Shown here: piece by piece, positions 23,154 through 31,255 of the stretch
How positions within the stretch are numbered: position 1 is the first letter of the stretch
Layout of the letters: each line of letters begins with the position of its first letter
Assembly: GCF_963668165.1 (NCBI RefSeq)
Contig: NZ_OY764211.1
Location: 558,001 to 622,000 of the forward strand
Direction of reading: 5' to 3'
Length of the DNA: 64,000 nucleotides
Source of the DNA: Marispirochaeta sp.
GTDB lineage: Bacteria > Spirochaetota > Spirochaetia > JC444 > Marispirochaetaceae
The notes under the pieces: generated by a model
Database searches by the model: none
What the model was told of the DNA's origin: nothing
What the model saw: the letters and a program-made list of their open reading frames with translations, nothing else
Position numbers and translations under genes: made by a program

Positions 23154-25253
23154 TTATGCGCTTTGTGATTGAAGTTCTTCTTTACGTGCTTCCAGACGTT
23201 TGATCTCCTCTTTAAGCCGTGCCCGTTCTTCTTCCCGGCAGCGGGGGCATTCGAAATGTTCCCCGGAGATGTAGCCGTGAACAGGACAAATCGAGAAGGT
23301 GGGTGTTACGGTAAAATAGGGAAGGTGATAGTTCGAGGCAATGCTTTTTACAAGGTTCTTGCAGGCCTCTGTATCGTCGATGGCCTCTCCGACAAGTCCA
23401 TGAAACACAGTACCCCCGGTGTAGCGGGTCTGAAGCGCGTCCTGGTGGTCAAGGGCCTCAAAGATATCCTCGGTATACTCCACCGGCAGCTGGGTGGAGT
23501 TGGTGTAGTAAACCTCTTCCTCTCCGCCGGTAATAATGTCGGGGTAGTGCTCCTTGTCGTGTTTCGCCAGACGGTAGCTGGTGCTTTCTGCCGGAGTCGC
23601 TTCCAGGTTAAAAAGATCACCGGTTCGTTCCTGATAGTCTGCCAGGCGGTCACGCATGTAGTCCAGCACTTCAAGGGCGAACTGTTTACCCTCGGGAAGG
23701 GTTATATCCGCGCCTAAAAAGTTTAGCAGACATTCATTCATACCGCAGATGCCGATGGTGGAAAAATGATTATTCAAATGCTGCAGGTAGCGACGGGTAT
23801 AGGGGAACAGGCCGTTCTCCATTAAGCGGTTAATAACCTTCCTCTTTATTGTCAAAGACTCAGCAGCCATGTCCATCATCCGTGCCAGACGGCGGAAAAA
23901 CTCTCCCTTGTTCTTTGAGAGGTATCCAATCCGCGGCAGATTGATGGTCACAACCCCGATGGAACCGGTAAACTCGTCGGAGCCGAAGAGACCGCCTCCC
24001 CGTTTTCTGAGTTCTCTCTTGTCAAGCTGCAGCCTGCAGCACATGGAACGTACATCAGCAGGGTCAAGGTCGGAGTTGATAAAGTTCTGAAAATAGGGCG
24101 TACCGTATTTTGCAGTCATATCGAATAGCAGATCAGCGTTGGGACTGTCCCATTGGAATTCCCGGGTTATGTTATACGTAGGAATAGGGTACTGAAATCC
24201 CCGTCCGTTGGCATCCCCGGCAAGCATGAGTTCAATAAAAACCTTGTTGATCAGGTTCATCTCTTCCTGGCAGTCTCCGTAGGAAAAATCTGCCTCTTTA
24301 CCGCCGACAATGGCGGGCTTGTCTGCGAGGTCCGGCGGAATTGTCCAGTCCAGGGTTATGTTGGTAAAGGGTGCCTGGCTTCCCCAGCGGGAAGGGGTGT
24401 TGACGCCGAAAATGAAACTCTGAATCGCCTGTTTGACGTCATCCTCGCACAGGGAGTCTATCTTTACGAAGGGGGCCAGGTAGGTATCGAAACTGGAAAG
24501 TGCCTGGGCCCCCGCCCATTCGTTCTGCATGATACCGAGAAAATTAACCACCTGCTGGATCAGGGTGGACAGGTGCTTTGCCGGTGTGGAGGTAATCTTG
24601 TCGGGGACTCCTCCCAGCCCCTCCTGGATAAGCTGACGCAGGGACCAGCCGGCACAGTAGCCGGAAAACATGGAAAGGTCATGGATATGAAAATCTGCTT
24701 TGCGGTGAGCGTCGGCAATCTCGTCAGGATAGATATTCTTGAGCCAGTAGTTGGCGGTAATGGTGCCGGAATTGTGGAGAATCAGTCCGCCCAGGGAGAA
24801 GTTAACATTGGCGTTCTCATTTACCCTCCAGTCGGACTGGCTTAAATAGCCGTCCATGGTGGAGTTTATATCCACCATCAGTTTCTTTGTGTCCCGCATT
24901 ACTTCGTGCCGGGCCCGGTAAATAATGTACTTTTTGGCGATGTCGCTTTCTCCGGACTCGATAAGCACACTCTCCACGGTGTCCTGAATCTCTTCCACCG
25001 CGGGGGCTGAGTTCGGATGCCGGGTACTCATAAAATCGATAAGGCGCTTTTCCACCTTGGATGTGAGGACCTCAACTAAGGGCATATCTTCCTTGTCCCT
25101 GGCGGCCTGAATGGCCCGGCTGACTGCCGATGCTATGCGCCAGCGGTCATACTGCTCAATGTTTCCATCCCGTTTGACGACCTGTCGCACGGGATGGCCC
25201 TCTGAGCTTGTGTGATGCTCTTTCAAAAAATCTTTCCAGTTGTTTTCGGACAT
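23154..25253 (-). CDS. nrdD: Anaerobic (class III) ribonucleoside-triphosphate reductase, catalytic core without glycyl-radical loop
   Basis: Reduces NTPs to dNTPs under anoxia. In this 699-residue protein, residues 20-115 are an ATP-cone for allosteric control (VVKRDGNIEQYDRWRIASAV). The core has NFSLGGLILHNSGTITANYW, SGYCAGWSL, SMCCRLQLD (expected thiyl Cys), GSIGVVTINLPRIGYL and TRYTGGTVFHGLVGEAI. Near the C-terminus the zinc-site region PTFSICPVHGYISGEHFECPRC is present. The protein then ends in a Lys/Glu/Arg coil (REEERARLKEEIKRLEARKE) rather than continuing into the RVxGYY loop found in complete enzymes. That loop is in the next gene. Shine-Dalgarno GGGAGGGG precedes the ATG. Confidence 0.95.
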   Translation of the reverse strand: MSENNWKDFLKEHHTSSEGHPVRQVVKRDGNIEQYDRWRIASAVSRAIQAARDKEDMPLVEVLTSKVEKRLIDFMSTRHPNSAPAVEEIQDTVESVLIESGESDIAKKYIIYRARHEVMRDTKKLMVDINSTMDGYLSQSDWRVNENANVNFSLGGLILHNSGTITANYWLKNIYPDEIADAHRKADFHIHDLSMFSGYCAGWSLRQLIQEGLGGVPDKITSTPAKHLSTLIQQVVNFLGIMQNEWAGAQALSSFDTYLAPFVKIDSLCEDDVKQAIQSFIFGVNTPSRWGSQAPFTNITLDWTIPPDLADKPAIVGGKEADFSYGDCQEEMNLINKVFIELMLAGDANGRGFQYPIPTYNITREFQWDSPNADLLFDMTAKYGTPYFQNFINSDLDPADVRSMCCRLQLDKRELRKRGGGLFGSDEFTGSIGVVTINLPRIGYLSKNKGEFFRRLARMMDMAAESLTIKRKVINRLMENGLFPYTRRYLQHLNNHFSTIGICGMNECLLNFLGADITLPEGKQFALEVLDYMRDRLADYQERTGDLFNLEATPAESTSYRLAKHDKEHYPDIITGGEEEVYYTNSTQLPVEYTEDIFEALDHQDALQTRYTGGTVFHGLVGEAIDDTEACKNLVKSIASNYHLPYFTVTPTFSICPVHGYISGEHFECPRCREEERARLKEEIKRLEARKEELQSQSA

Positions 25254-25304
25254 AAAAAACGTTCCCCTCCCAGTTTTAACTGCGTTGTTTTTTAATGTTT
25301 TTTG

Positions 25305-25760
25305 TTAACGGGTGAGTTTTTCTATTTCATTTAGAAACTCGCCCACATTGTCAAACATACGGTACACCGATGCAAAACGAACATAAGCGACCCCGTCAAG
25401 TTCATATAACTTTTTCAGTACCATTTCGCCGATCTCCTCAGCACGGATCTCACGGCTGTTTTTTGACACCAGGGCTGCCTCGTCTTCGATTGCATGCAGC
25501 AGCTCCTCGATCTCCTTCTGGGAGACCGGCCGCTTCTGTAATGAACGCTGGATCCCCTGCTCGATCTTGTCGATGCTGAAGGGTTCCCGCCGGCCGTCCC
25601 GCTTAATTACCATCAGGGGCTTTTCCTCTATACGCTCGTAGGAGGTAAAACGGTAACCGCAGGCAAGACACTCCCGGCGTCGGCGGATAGAGGTACCGCT
25701 GGCGTTTTGCCGGGATTCAATAACCCGGTCTTCCAATTCATGACAATGGGGACAGCGCAT
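25305..25760 (-). CDS. nrdR: Transcriptional repressor NrdR
   Basis: A 151-residue zinc-ribbon/ATP-cone repressor of ribonucleotide reductase genes, responding to (d)ATP. The zinc ribbon is MRCPHC...RECLACGYRFTSYER (residues 1-41). The ATP-cone follows (MVIKRDGRREPFSIDKIEQGIQ), and the C-terminal YVRFASVYRMFDNVGEF is typical. It is the first gene of the operon nrdR-nrdD-glycyl/glutaredoxin-nrdG, and boxes resembling its binding site overlap the operon promoter, so autoregulation is likely. Confidence 0.97.
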   Translation of the reverse strand: MRCPHCHELEDRVIESRQNASGTSIRRRRECLACGYRFTSYERIEEKPLMVIKRDGRREPFSIDKIEQGIQRSLQKRPVSQKEIEELLHAIEDEAALVSKNSREIRAEEIGEMVLKKLYELDGVAYVRFASVYRMFDNVGEFLNEIEKLTR

Positions 25761-25819
25761 ACTCTACTACCACAACCCTGGAAATCAGTTATTTCCATAC
25801 AGGACCGCCATATATGCTA

Positions 25820-25835
25820 ACAACATATATAGCGC
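25820..25835. promoter_or_regulatory. Putative NrdR box, downstream copy
   Basis: Read on the minus strand it gives CTATATATG in the core, with TTGT after it, close to the NrdR consensus acaCwATATaTwGtgt. It lies about 20 nt downstream of the predicted transcription start. Its centre is about 43 bp (four helical turns) from the copy inside the promoter. Confidence 0.5.
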
Positions 25836-25854
25836 ACATACTCGAATACAGAAG

Positions 25855-25883
25855 ATAATAGCACACTATATGTCGCGGTTCAA
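25855..25883 (-). promoter_or_regulatory. Promoter of the nrdR-nrdD operon
   Basis: On the minus strand: TTGAAC (25878-25883), exactly 17 nt, TATTAT (25855-25860). The spacer is occupied by an NrdR-like box. The leader to the nrdR ATG is about 90 nt. Confidence 0.7.
25863..25878. promoter_or_regulatory. Putative NrdR box inside the promoter spacer
   Basis: ACACTATATGTCGCGG matches the NrdR consensus acaCwATATaTwGtgt at most positions, including C-w-ATAT and the G after it. Lying between -35 and -10, it would block RNA polymerase when bound. A weaker third similarity is at 25805-25820. Confidence 0.55.
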
Positions 25884-25924
25884 TGGTTAATGTACAGAAA
25901 GATCAGTAATTATTTACCTTTCCT

Positions 25925-26887
25925 TTACGGTTGTTCAGTGGGAAGAAGATCGATCTCCGGAAAGGGGTTATCCCACTGCCAGCCTGTTTTTCCAGTTGTA
26001 CGAAAACGTTCAAGACGCCGAATACTGAGCTCTGCAAAAACAGGGTCGATATCCACGGTGCAGCAGGGAAGCTTCAGCCTTTCGGCGGCCAGCAGTGTTG
26101 TTCCCGAATGGCTGAAAAGATCGGCGACAACGGATTTTCCCGGAGGCGGAGAGGTCTTGAGTATGCGCTCAGCCGAGGCAAGGGGTTTTTGGGCGTAGGC
26201 TCCGGGTACGTTTTCCTCCATCCTGTAGAAAACCTGCTGCATATCCACCCAGACATTTCCTGGACGAATGCAGTCGCTTCTGCTGCGTTCCATGTTTTCA
26301 AGTTTACGGCCGCCCACGGTTTTATAGTAGCCTTTCAGTATCTTGGGAATATCCGTGTAGACGACGGTAAACCCGGGTTTGCCTTTAACATAATAAAGAA
26401 GCTCCTGCCGCAGGCTCATCCAGTTCTGCTGGGTTCCGTATCCCCGCTGGTTCCGCATCGTAATAAAACATCGGGATTTCAGTTCCTTGTATTCCCGCAG
26501 CAGGAGCATAATATCCGGCAGGGGCTGAAATCCGTCATTCTGGTCTGCCCCGATCCAGAGGTAGAAATGCGCATCAGTGTCCAGAAGGGGCAGACTGGTA
26601 TCAAGCCAGCGGCGTGAAAAATCGATATAATCCGCCACTGTTTTCCGGGAGAGGGCCTCTGACGGACGTTTTCCAAGTGCAATGTTGTAGGGCGGATCGT
26701 TCAGCATGGTCCCGATTCTGCGATCCTCGAACAGGCTGCAAATAAAGCGGGAATCCCCGGCGTCCCCGAGGCCTACCCGGTGAAACCCCTCCGGATCACG
26801 CCATATCTCACCTTTCTTTAACCTGCAGAGGGGAAGGATCTGCTGTCTTAATTCATTGTTTGTGTCCAGCCGGGGTAGTTTTTCCAT
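25925..26887 (-). CDS. DNA methyltransferase, beta-class N6-adenine/N4-cytosine type
   Basis: A 320-residue enzyme that transfers a methyl group from SAM to an exocyclic amino group in DNA. The catalytic motif IV is DPPYNIAL near residue 66. The SAM-binding motif I is ADLFSHSGTTLLAAERL near residue 258, preceded by QKPLASAERIL. The order IV then I makes it beta class. DPPYN with Asp suggests N6-adenine more than N4-cytosine. No restriction endonuclease gene is adjacent, so it looks like an orphan. It is 42 nt downstream of lhr and may be the tail of the long birA-to-lhr transcript. The recognition sequence cannot be read from this. Confidence 0.88.
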   Translation of the reverse strand: MEKLPRLDTNNELRQQILPLCRLKKGEIWRDPEGFHRVGLGDAGDSRFICSLFEDRRIGTMLNDPPYNIALGKRPSEALSRKTVADYIDFSRRWLDTSLPLLDTDAHFYLWIGADQNDGFQPLPDIMLLLREYKELKSRCFITMRNQRGYGTQQNWMSLRQELLYYVKGKPGFTVVYTDIPKILKGYYKTVGGRKLENMERSRSDCIRPGNVWVDMQQVFYRMEENVPGAYAQKPLASAERILKTSPPPGKSVVADLFSHSGTTLLAAERLKLPCCTVDIDPVFAELSIRRLERFRTTGKTGWQWDNPFPEIDLLPTEQP

Positions 26888-26929
26888 GATCCCATGGTAC
26901 AGGACAAAACCGGAGTATGACCAGAGTGA

Positions 26930-29900
26930 TCAGTCGGAACGGGATGAATAGAGGCTGATGTCCTTATAGCCGGAGACGAAACCCAGGGAGATAAGGGTGT
27001 CTTTCAGTTCAGAAGAATGAACCGGAACACCATTGATGCTGCTGACGACAATCTTCCCCGGGCAGAACGGCAATCTTCGCAGGAAATCAAAAAGCTGCTT
27101 ACCATACTCAGACAAATTGCTCGTATCAGAAACCTCCAGCTGCCCGGATTTCTGTGCGTAGACAAGAACAGCCTGGCCTTTCTGGTAAACCGCCCAGCGG
27201 TCTCCCCGTCGGGAGGGGATGCGTTCTTTCAGTGCATCCAGGGATACACCTGCAGGTGATGCGGGATCGTTCACATGCAGAATCACCGGTTTTTCCGGGC
27301 TGCGGAGAAGTTCAGCGAAGCGGGGACAATAATCGGGCAGAGTAAACTGAATTCCCGGTACCTCTGCAACGAAAGTACCGCTGATTACTTCTCCGGAGAA
27401 CTCCATCAGCCTCAGAGCCGCAAAAATGTCCTTCCAGCGGAAGGGATGCTCCTCCCGGTGCAGCCCTTCACGAAAAAGAACCGGATAACGATTAAAGAGA
27501 ATGCGTACGGTATCCTTGGAACTTTCGAGTTTCTCTATTTCGTCCCTCTCTGTCTCTGCCCGTGGTATCGAAAACCAGTTGCCTTTTAAGGGCAGTCGGG
27601 AACGCCAGCGGGAGTATGCGGCCCGTCCGCCCCCGTCCTGGTCCGGCATGCGGGGCGAACGGAATCCGGATTTTGCTGCGCTGATAAGTGTGCTCCAGCT
27701 GTCGCAGCTGATTCTCCCATCCCATACCTCCCGCCAGAGGCGCTGGACCGTCTCCTGTGGTGAGTTGCCCGCTCTTTCGGCAATCTCCCAGAAAGTGAAA
27801 CCGCCCGCCCGGGGAAGAAGCGGCTGCACGTCGGATGGAACGGAAGGAATCAGATCGGCGTTCTCCCGTTGAAAAAAGGATGCCCGCTTTAAGCGGTCGC
27901 CAATCCAGAAGATCTCCCGGTCCTGCAAAATATCGTCCAGCTTCTGCCGGGAGTAATCAGCAACCCGCCTGGGAAATACCGCGTTTTCCCAGAGTTCAGG
28001 AGAAAGAGCGAAACCTTCCATGGCAGCGAGTATTTCATCAATACCCTGTTCCGAATCAACACCCTGGTGCAGGGCAAGGAGTTCATAATACCTGCTCAGT
28101 GGTACAGTCTTTCCTGCTGAGCTTTTTCCCCGGGCCCTGGAAAAACTCAGCAGGAGCTCATAGGATTCCCGGTGGATAATCTGAGGACCTGTCGCGCTTT
28201 GAGTAATATAATCATGCACCAGACTCCCTTCACCTATAACGGCACCTGCACCTTCAGCAATCTCTTCTTCTAAAAGCTCCCGTACCAGCGTCGAGTTAAA
28301 AGGGGAGCACCGCAACAATTCTTCGGCGTAACAGGGGCCTTCATAGTAGAACCATGCAAGAAAGATCTCCCGAAAACCCGCTTCTTCAGCCGTATCATTG
28401 ACAGTATTCGCATAAAGCATGCTGTCCGTCTGTTCAAGAAAAGGATGCAGCTGCGTTTTTCTCTCCCGGTGCACTGCCCAGACAAGGGATTCACCCACCA
28501 ATTCCCAGGGGGGATTCTTTAACGGGGGATCTTCAAGACCGGCAACAAAGTCCTCAAGTTCCGGGGCCGGTATTATTTGACGCTCCCGTAGTACTTCCTC
28601 AAGGTCCGCAGTGCTTTCCGGCCGATATCCGGGGGCCAGGCGCCGCAGCCGTTCTGTGAACTCTTTTACAATCCGGTCGTCTATACGAGGGCGCAAGACT
28701 TCTCCTGCTGCGATTCTGGCCGCCCATTCACCCCGGGACTTTACCGGACTGTCCGGGGTATCATCGCTGTAGATCCGGGCATTTATCTGTTCCCAAAAGG
28801 AACCGGAACAGAGGGGAGACGGCTTTGAGGTATCGACCTCCACGTACTCAATCGCTCCATCTTTGACGGCCCTGAGCAGCGAGATAAGCAGGGGGATATC
28901 GAACAACTCATCCAGACATTCCCTGGATGCTTCCTGTATAAGAGGAAAACGAGGTTTATCAGCTACCGACGCTAACAGTCGCTTTGCCCGCAGCCGGCTG
29001 AGCCACAGGGGTGTTCGCTGGCCGTAACCTTCCTTTGCAATCATCAGGCTGCGCGCGGCAGCTTCCCTGAAGCGGGCACCGAAGATGCCGCTTTTAGCGA
29101 GGCCCGTCTCAATTAAAGGGATAATTTCAGTGGCTTCACAGCGGAAAAGCAGCCCCCGTTTCAGCGGCTGAGGGGAGACTATAAGAATCGAATCGTTATC
29201 CCAGCTGACACTGACAGGGATGTCCCCTTCTTGCAGCAGCTCTTCCAGCGCGAGGGTCAAAGGAGCATTGCAGCGGCCGCCCCACAGGGTATGAATAAAA
29301 AGCAGGTATGGAGATTCTGCGCCCCGTACGCCCCGGGTATACTCGGCAACAATCCTGCGGGCATGGGGAGTAATCCCCGGTATTGCCAGCTGTGCAAGCC
29401 AGGCAGCAAGATCTTCTGCGGCTTCGTGGCTAAGGTTAAAGCGGGTGGCCATTGAAGAGGGAAGCATTCGGTGAGAGAAATAATCTTCAAGGATTTCACC
29501 GGTAATTTTCTGGGCGTCATACTCCTTATATACAGGCTCAGCCCGGTAAAAGGTTGTAGAATTACTGGCCGAGGAGCTATGGCGGACCTCAACTGTACGG
29601 GGTGTGATTCCGGTAATGCGCCATTGCTGTGTGCCAAAGGCAAAGACATCTCCGATACGGCGTTCCCAGACAAACTCCTCGTCAAGCTCACCAATCGGAG
29701 TTCCCGTGTCCGTCTGCTTAAGGGTATAGTATCCCCGGTCCGGAATGGTACCTCCGGAGGAGAAAAGGGCGGTTCTGCCGGAAGGCAGGACCTCGATTCC
29801 ATCCTCTGTCAGCCTGATTCTTTTGGGCAGCTGTCTTATGCGAATTCCGCGGTAATATCCGCGCAGCATCTCCACAACCCCGTAATAATCCTCCCGGGAA

Positions 29901-31255
29901 AGCGTATGATAAGGATAGCTTCTTTTTAAAACTGTATAGATCTCCTCCGGATTGTTCAGACCTGCCAGAGCCTCACCAGTAATAATCTGGGCAAGCACAT
30001 CCAGGCAGTTTTTCGGAGGCAGAATCCGTTCTATAATCCCGCGTTCAATGCCCCTGGCGAGGCTGACGGCACTTAAAAGATCTCTTCCATGACTGCAGAA
30101 GACTTTTCCTTTGCTGACACCGCCGACTGAGTGGCCGGCGCGGCCGATCTTCTGTACAGCCGATGAAAGGGACAGGGGAGTCTGGACAAGGATTATGCGG
30201 TCAAGTTCGCCGATGTCTATTCCAAGCTCCAGGGAATTGGTGGCAACAATGCAATGGAGTTTACCAGTCTTAAGGCGCTCCTCTACCAGACCGCGAATTT
30301 CCCGGGAGAGGGACCCGTGATGGGCGTACGCAATCGGCTGTTCTTCGTCCCGGTTCAGGAGAAAGGCCATCTTCTCGGCCAGGCGCCGGGAGTTAACGAA
30401 AATCAGGCTCGAACCACAGCCCAGGAGTTCCGGTTTCAGCCGGTCCGCCAGGCGTTTCCAGGGCGTATCGTTTCTTTCCCCGCTCTCCTGGAGGGGCGAC
30501 GGGATTGAATCTATCCTGAGTTCCAGTGCCTTGCGGTCCAGGGATTGCAGAACGTGAATATTCCGTGATGTTCCGTCGTCATTAAATCCGGCTGCAAAGG
30601 CGGCGATTTTCTCCGGTTCCGCGAGGGTGGCCGACAGGGCAATTCTCTGAAACTCAGGCCTGCCCTGGCTCAGCACAGCAAGCCGCTCCAGCGCACTGAT
30701 AAGCTGGGTTCCCCGTTTATTACCGGCCAGTGCGTGGATTTCATCGATAATTACACAGCGAAGGGAGGAAAAAACCGAACGTCCCCGTTGAGTTGCAAGG
30801 AGAATGTTCAGGCTTTCAGGAGTGGTTATCAGAATCTCCGGCGGTTTATCCAGCATCCGCCGCCGCCGGTAACTGTCCGTATCCCCGCTGCGGGTCTCAA
30901 TCCTTATGTGAGGAAAATCAATCCTCTTGTCCCGGGCTAATTGGCGCAGTTCATTCAGGGGCTCTTCCAGGTTGATTCGAACGTCGCGGTTAAGAGCCTT
31001 TAAAGGAGATATGTACAGCACCGAGAGTTCACCACTTTTCCAGACCCCCCGGATCAGGGAATCGATTGCCGTTAAAAAGGCCGCCAATGTTTTTCCGGTA
31101 CCAGTTGGAGAGCTTAATAACAGGTTTTCCTGTTTGAAGGCATGTGGCCAGACCAGTTTCTGTGAGTGTGTGGGGGAGCCAAAACGCTGCGTAAACCATT
31201 CGGCTATCAGTGAAGAAAAGTTCTGCAGTGAGGGGTCGGAGAATTGTTTCTTCAC
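26930..31255 (-). CDS. lhr: Lhr-family ATP-dependent helicase (large form)
   Basis: A 1441-residue SF2 DNA/RNA helicase. Motifs in order: SPTGTGKTLAAF (Walker A, residue ~52), TPESLNILL (Ib), DEIHALAGNKRG (II), ALSATLAEPEK (III), IFVNSRRLAEKMAF (IV), ATNSLELGIDIG (V) and QKIGRAGHS (VI). It continues through the Lhr winged-helix and beta-barrel core to residue ~870, then a long C-terminal domain with winged-helix-like segments. Lhr proteins translocate 3'-5' on ssDNA and are linked to DNA repair. The start is GTG at 31255 and overlaps the stop of the upstream 635-residue protein (GTGA), so the two are coupled. Confidence 0.93.
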   Translation of the reverse strand: MKKQFSDPSLQNFSSLIAEWFTQRFGSPTHSQKLVWPHAFKQENLLLSSPTGTGKTLAAFLTAIDSLIRGVWKSGELSVLYISPLKALNRDVRINLEEPLNELRQLARDKRIDFPHIRIETRSGDTDSYRRRRMLDKPPEILITTPESLNILLATQRGRSVFSSLRCVIIDEIHALAGNKRGTQLISALERLAVLSQGRPEFQRIALSATLAEPEKIAAFAAGFNDDGTSRNIHVLQSLDRKALELRIDSIPSPLQESGERNDTPWKRLADRLKPELLGCGSSLIFVNSRRLAEKMAFLLNRDEEQPIAYAHHGSLSREIRGLVEERLKTGKLHCIVATNSLELGIDIGELDRIILVQTPLSLSSAVQKIGRAGHSVGGVSKGKVFCSHGRDLLSAVSLARGIERGIIERILPPKNCLDVLAQIITGEALAGLNNPEEIYTVLKRSYPYHTLSREDYYGVVEMLRGYYRGIRIRQLPKRIRLTEDGIEVLPSGRTALFSSGGTIPDRGYYTLKQTDTGTPIGELDEEFVWERRIGDVFAFGTQQWRITGITPRTVEVRHSSSASNSTTFYRAEPVYKEYDAQKITGEILEDYFSHRMLPSSMATRFNLSHEAAEDLAAWLAQLAIPGITPHARRIVAEYTRGVRGAESPYLLFIHTLWGGRCNAPLTLALEELLQEGDIPVSVSWDNDSILIVSPQPLKRGLLFRCEATEIIPLIETGLAKSGIFGARFREAAARSLMIAKEGYGQRTPLWLSRLRAKRLLASVADKPRFPLIQEASRECLDELFDIPLLISLLRAVKDGAIEYVEVDTSKPSPLCSGSFWEQINARIYSDDTPDSPVKSRGEWAARIAAGEVLRPRIDDRIVKEFTERLRRLAPGYRPESTADLEEVLRERQIIPAPELEDFVAGLEDPPLKNPPWELVGESLVWAVHRERKTQLHPFLEQTDSMLYANTVNDTAEEAGFREIFLAWFYYEGPCYAEELLRCSPFNSTLVRELLEEEIAEGAGAVIGEGSLVHDYITQSATGPQIIHRESYELLLSFSRARGKSSAGKTVPLSRYYELLALHQGVDSEQGIDEILAAMEGFALSPELWENAVFPRRVADYSRQKLDDILQDREIFWIGDRLKRASFFQRENADLIPSVPSDVQPLLPRAGGFTFWEIAERAGNSPQETVQRLWREVWDGRISCDSWSTLISAAKSGFRSPRMPDQDGGGRAAYSRWRSRLPLKGNWFSIPRAETERDEIEKLESSKDTVRILFNRYPVLFREGLHREEHPFRWKDIFAALRLMEFSGEVISGTFVAEVPGIQFTLPDYCPRFAELLRSPEKPVILHVNDPASPAGVSLDALKERIPSRRGDRWAVYQKGQAVLVYAQKSGQLEVSDTSNLSEYGKQLFDFLRRLPFCPGKIVVSSINGVPVHSSELKDTLISLGFVSGYKDISLYSSRSD

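Noticed and set aside
22586..23156. Frameshift or sequencing error as explanation of the split nrdD
   Set aside because: The second protein has its own Shine-Dalgarno and ATG after a 22-nt gap, starts with its own coil, and carries an extra glutaredoxin domain, so it is an independent gene.
24153..24845. Open frame on the + strand opposite nrdD, 230 codons
   Set aside because: Antisense shadow of a conserved coding region; no supporting start signal.
25925..26887. Complete restriction-modification system
   Set aside because: Only a methyltransferase is visible; neighbouring genes are lhr and nrdR, with no endonuclease-like frame.
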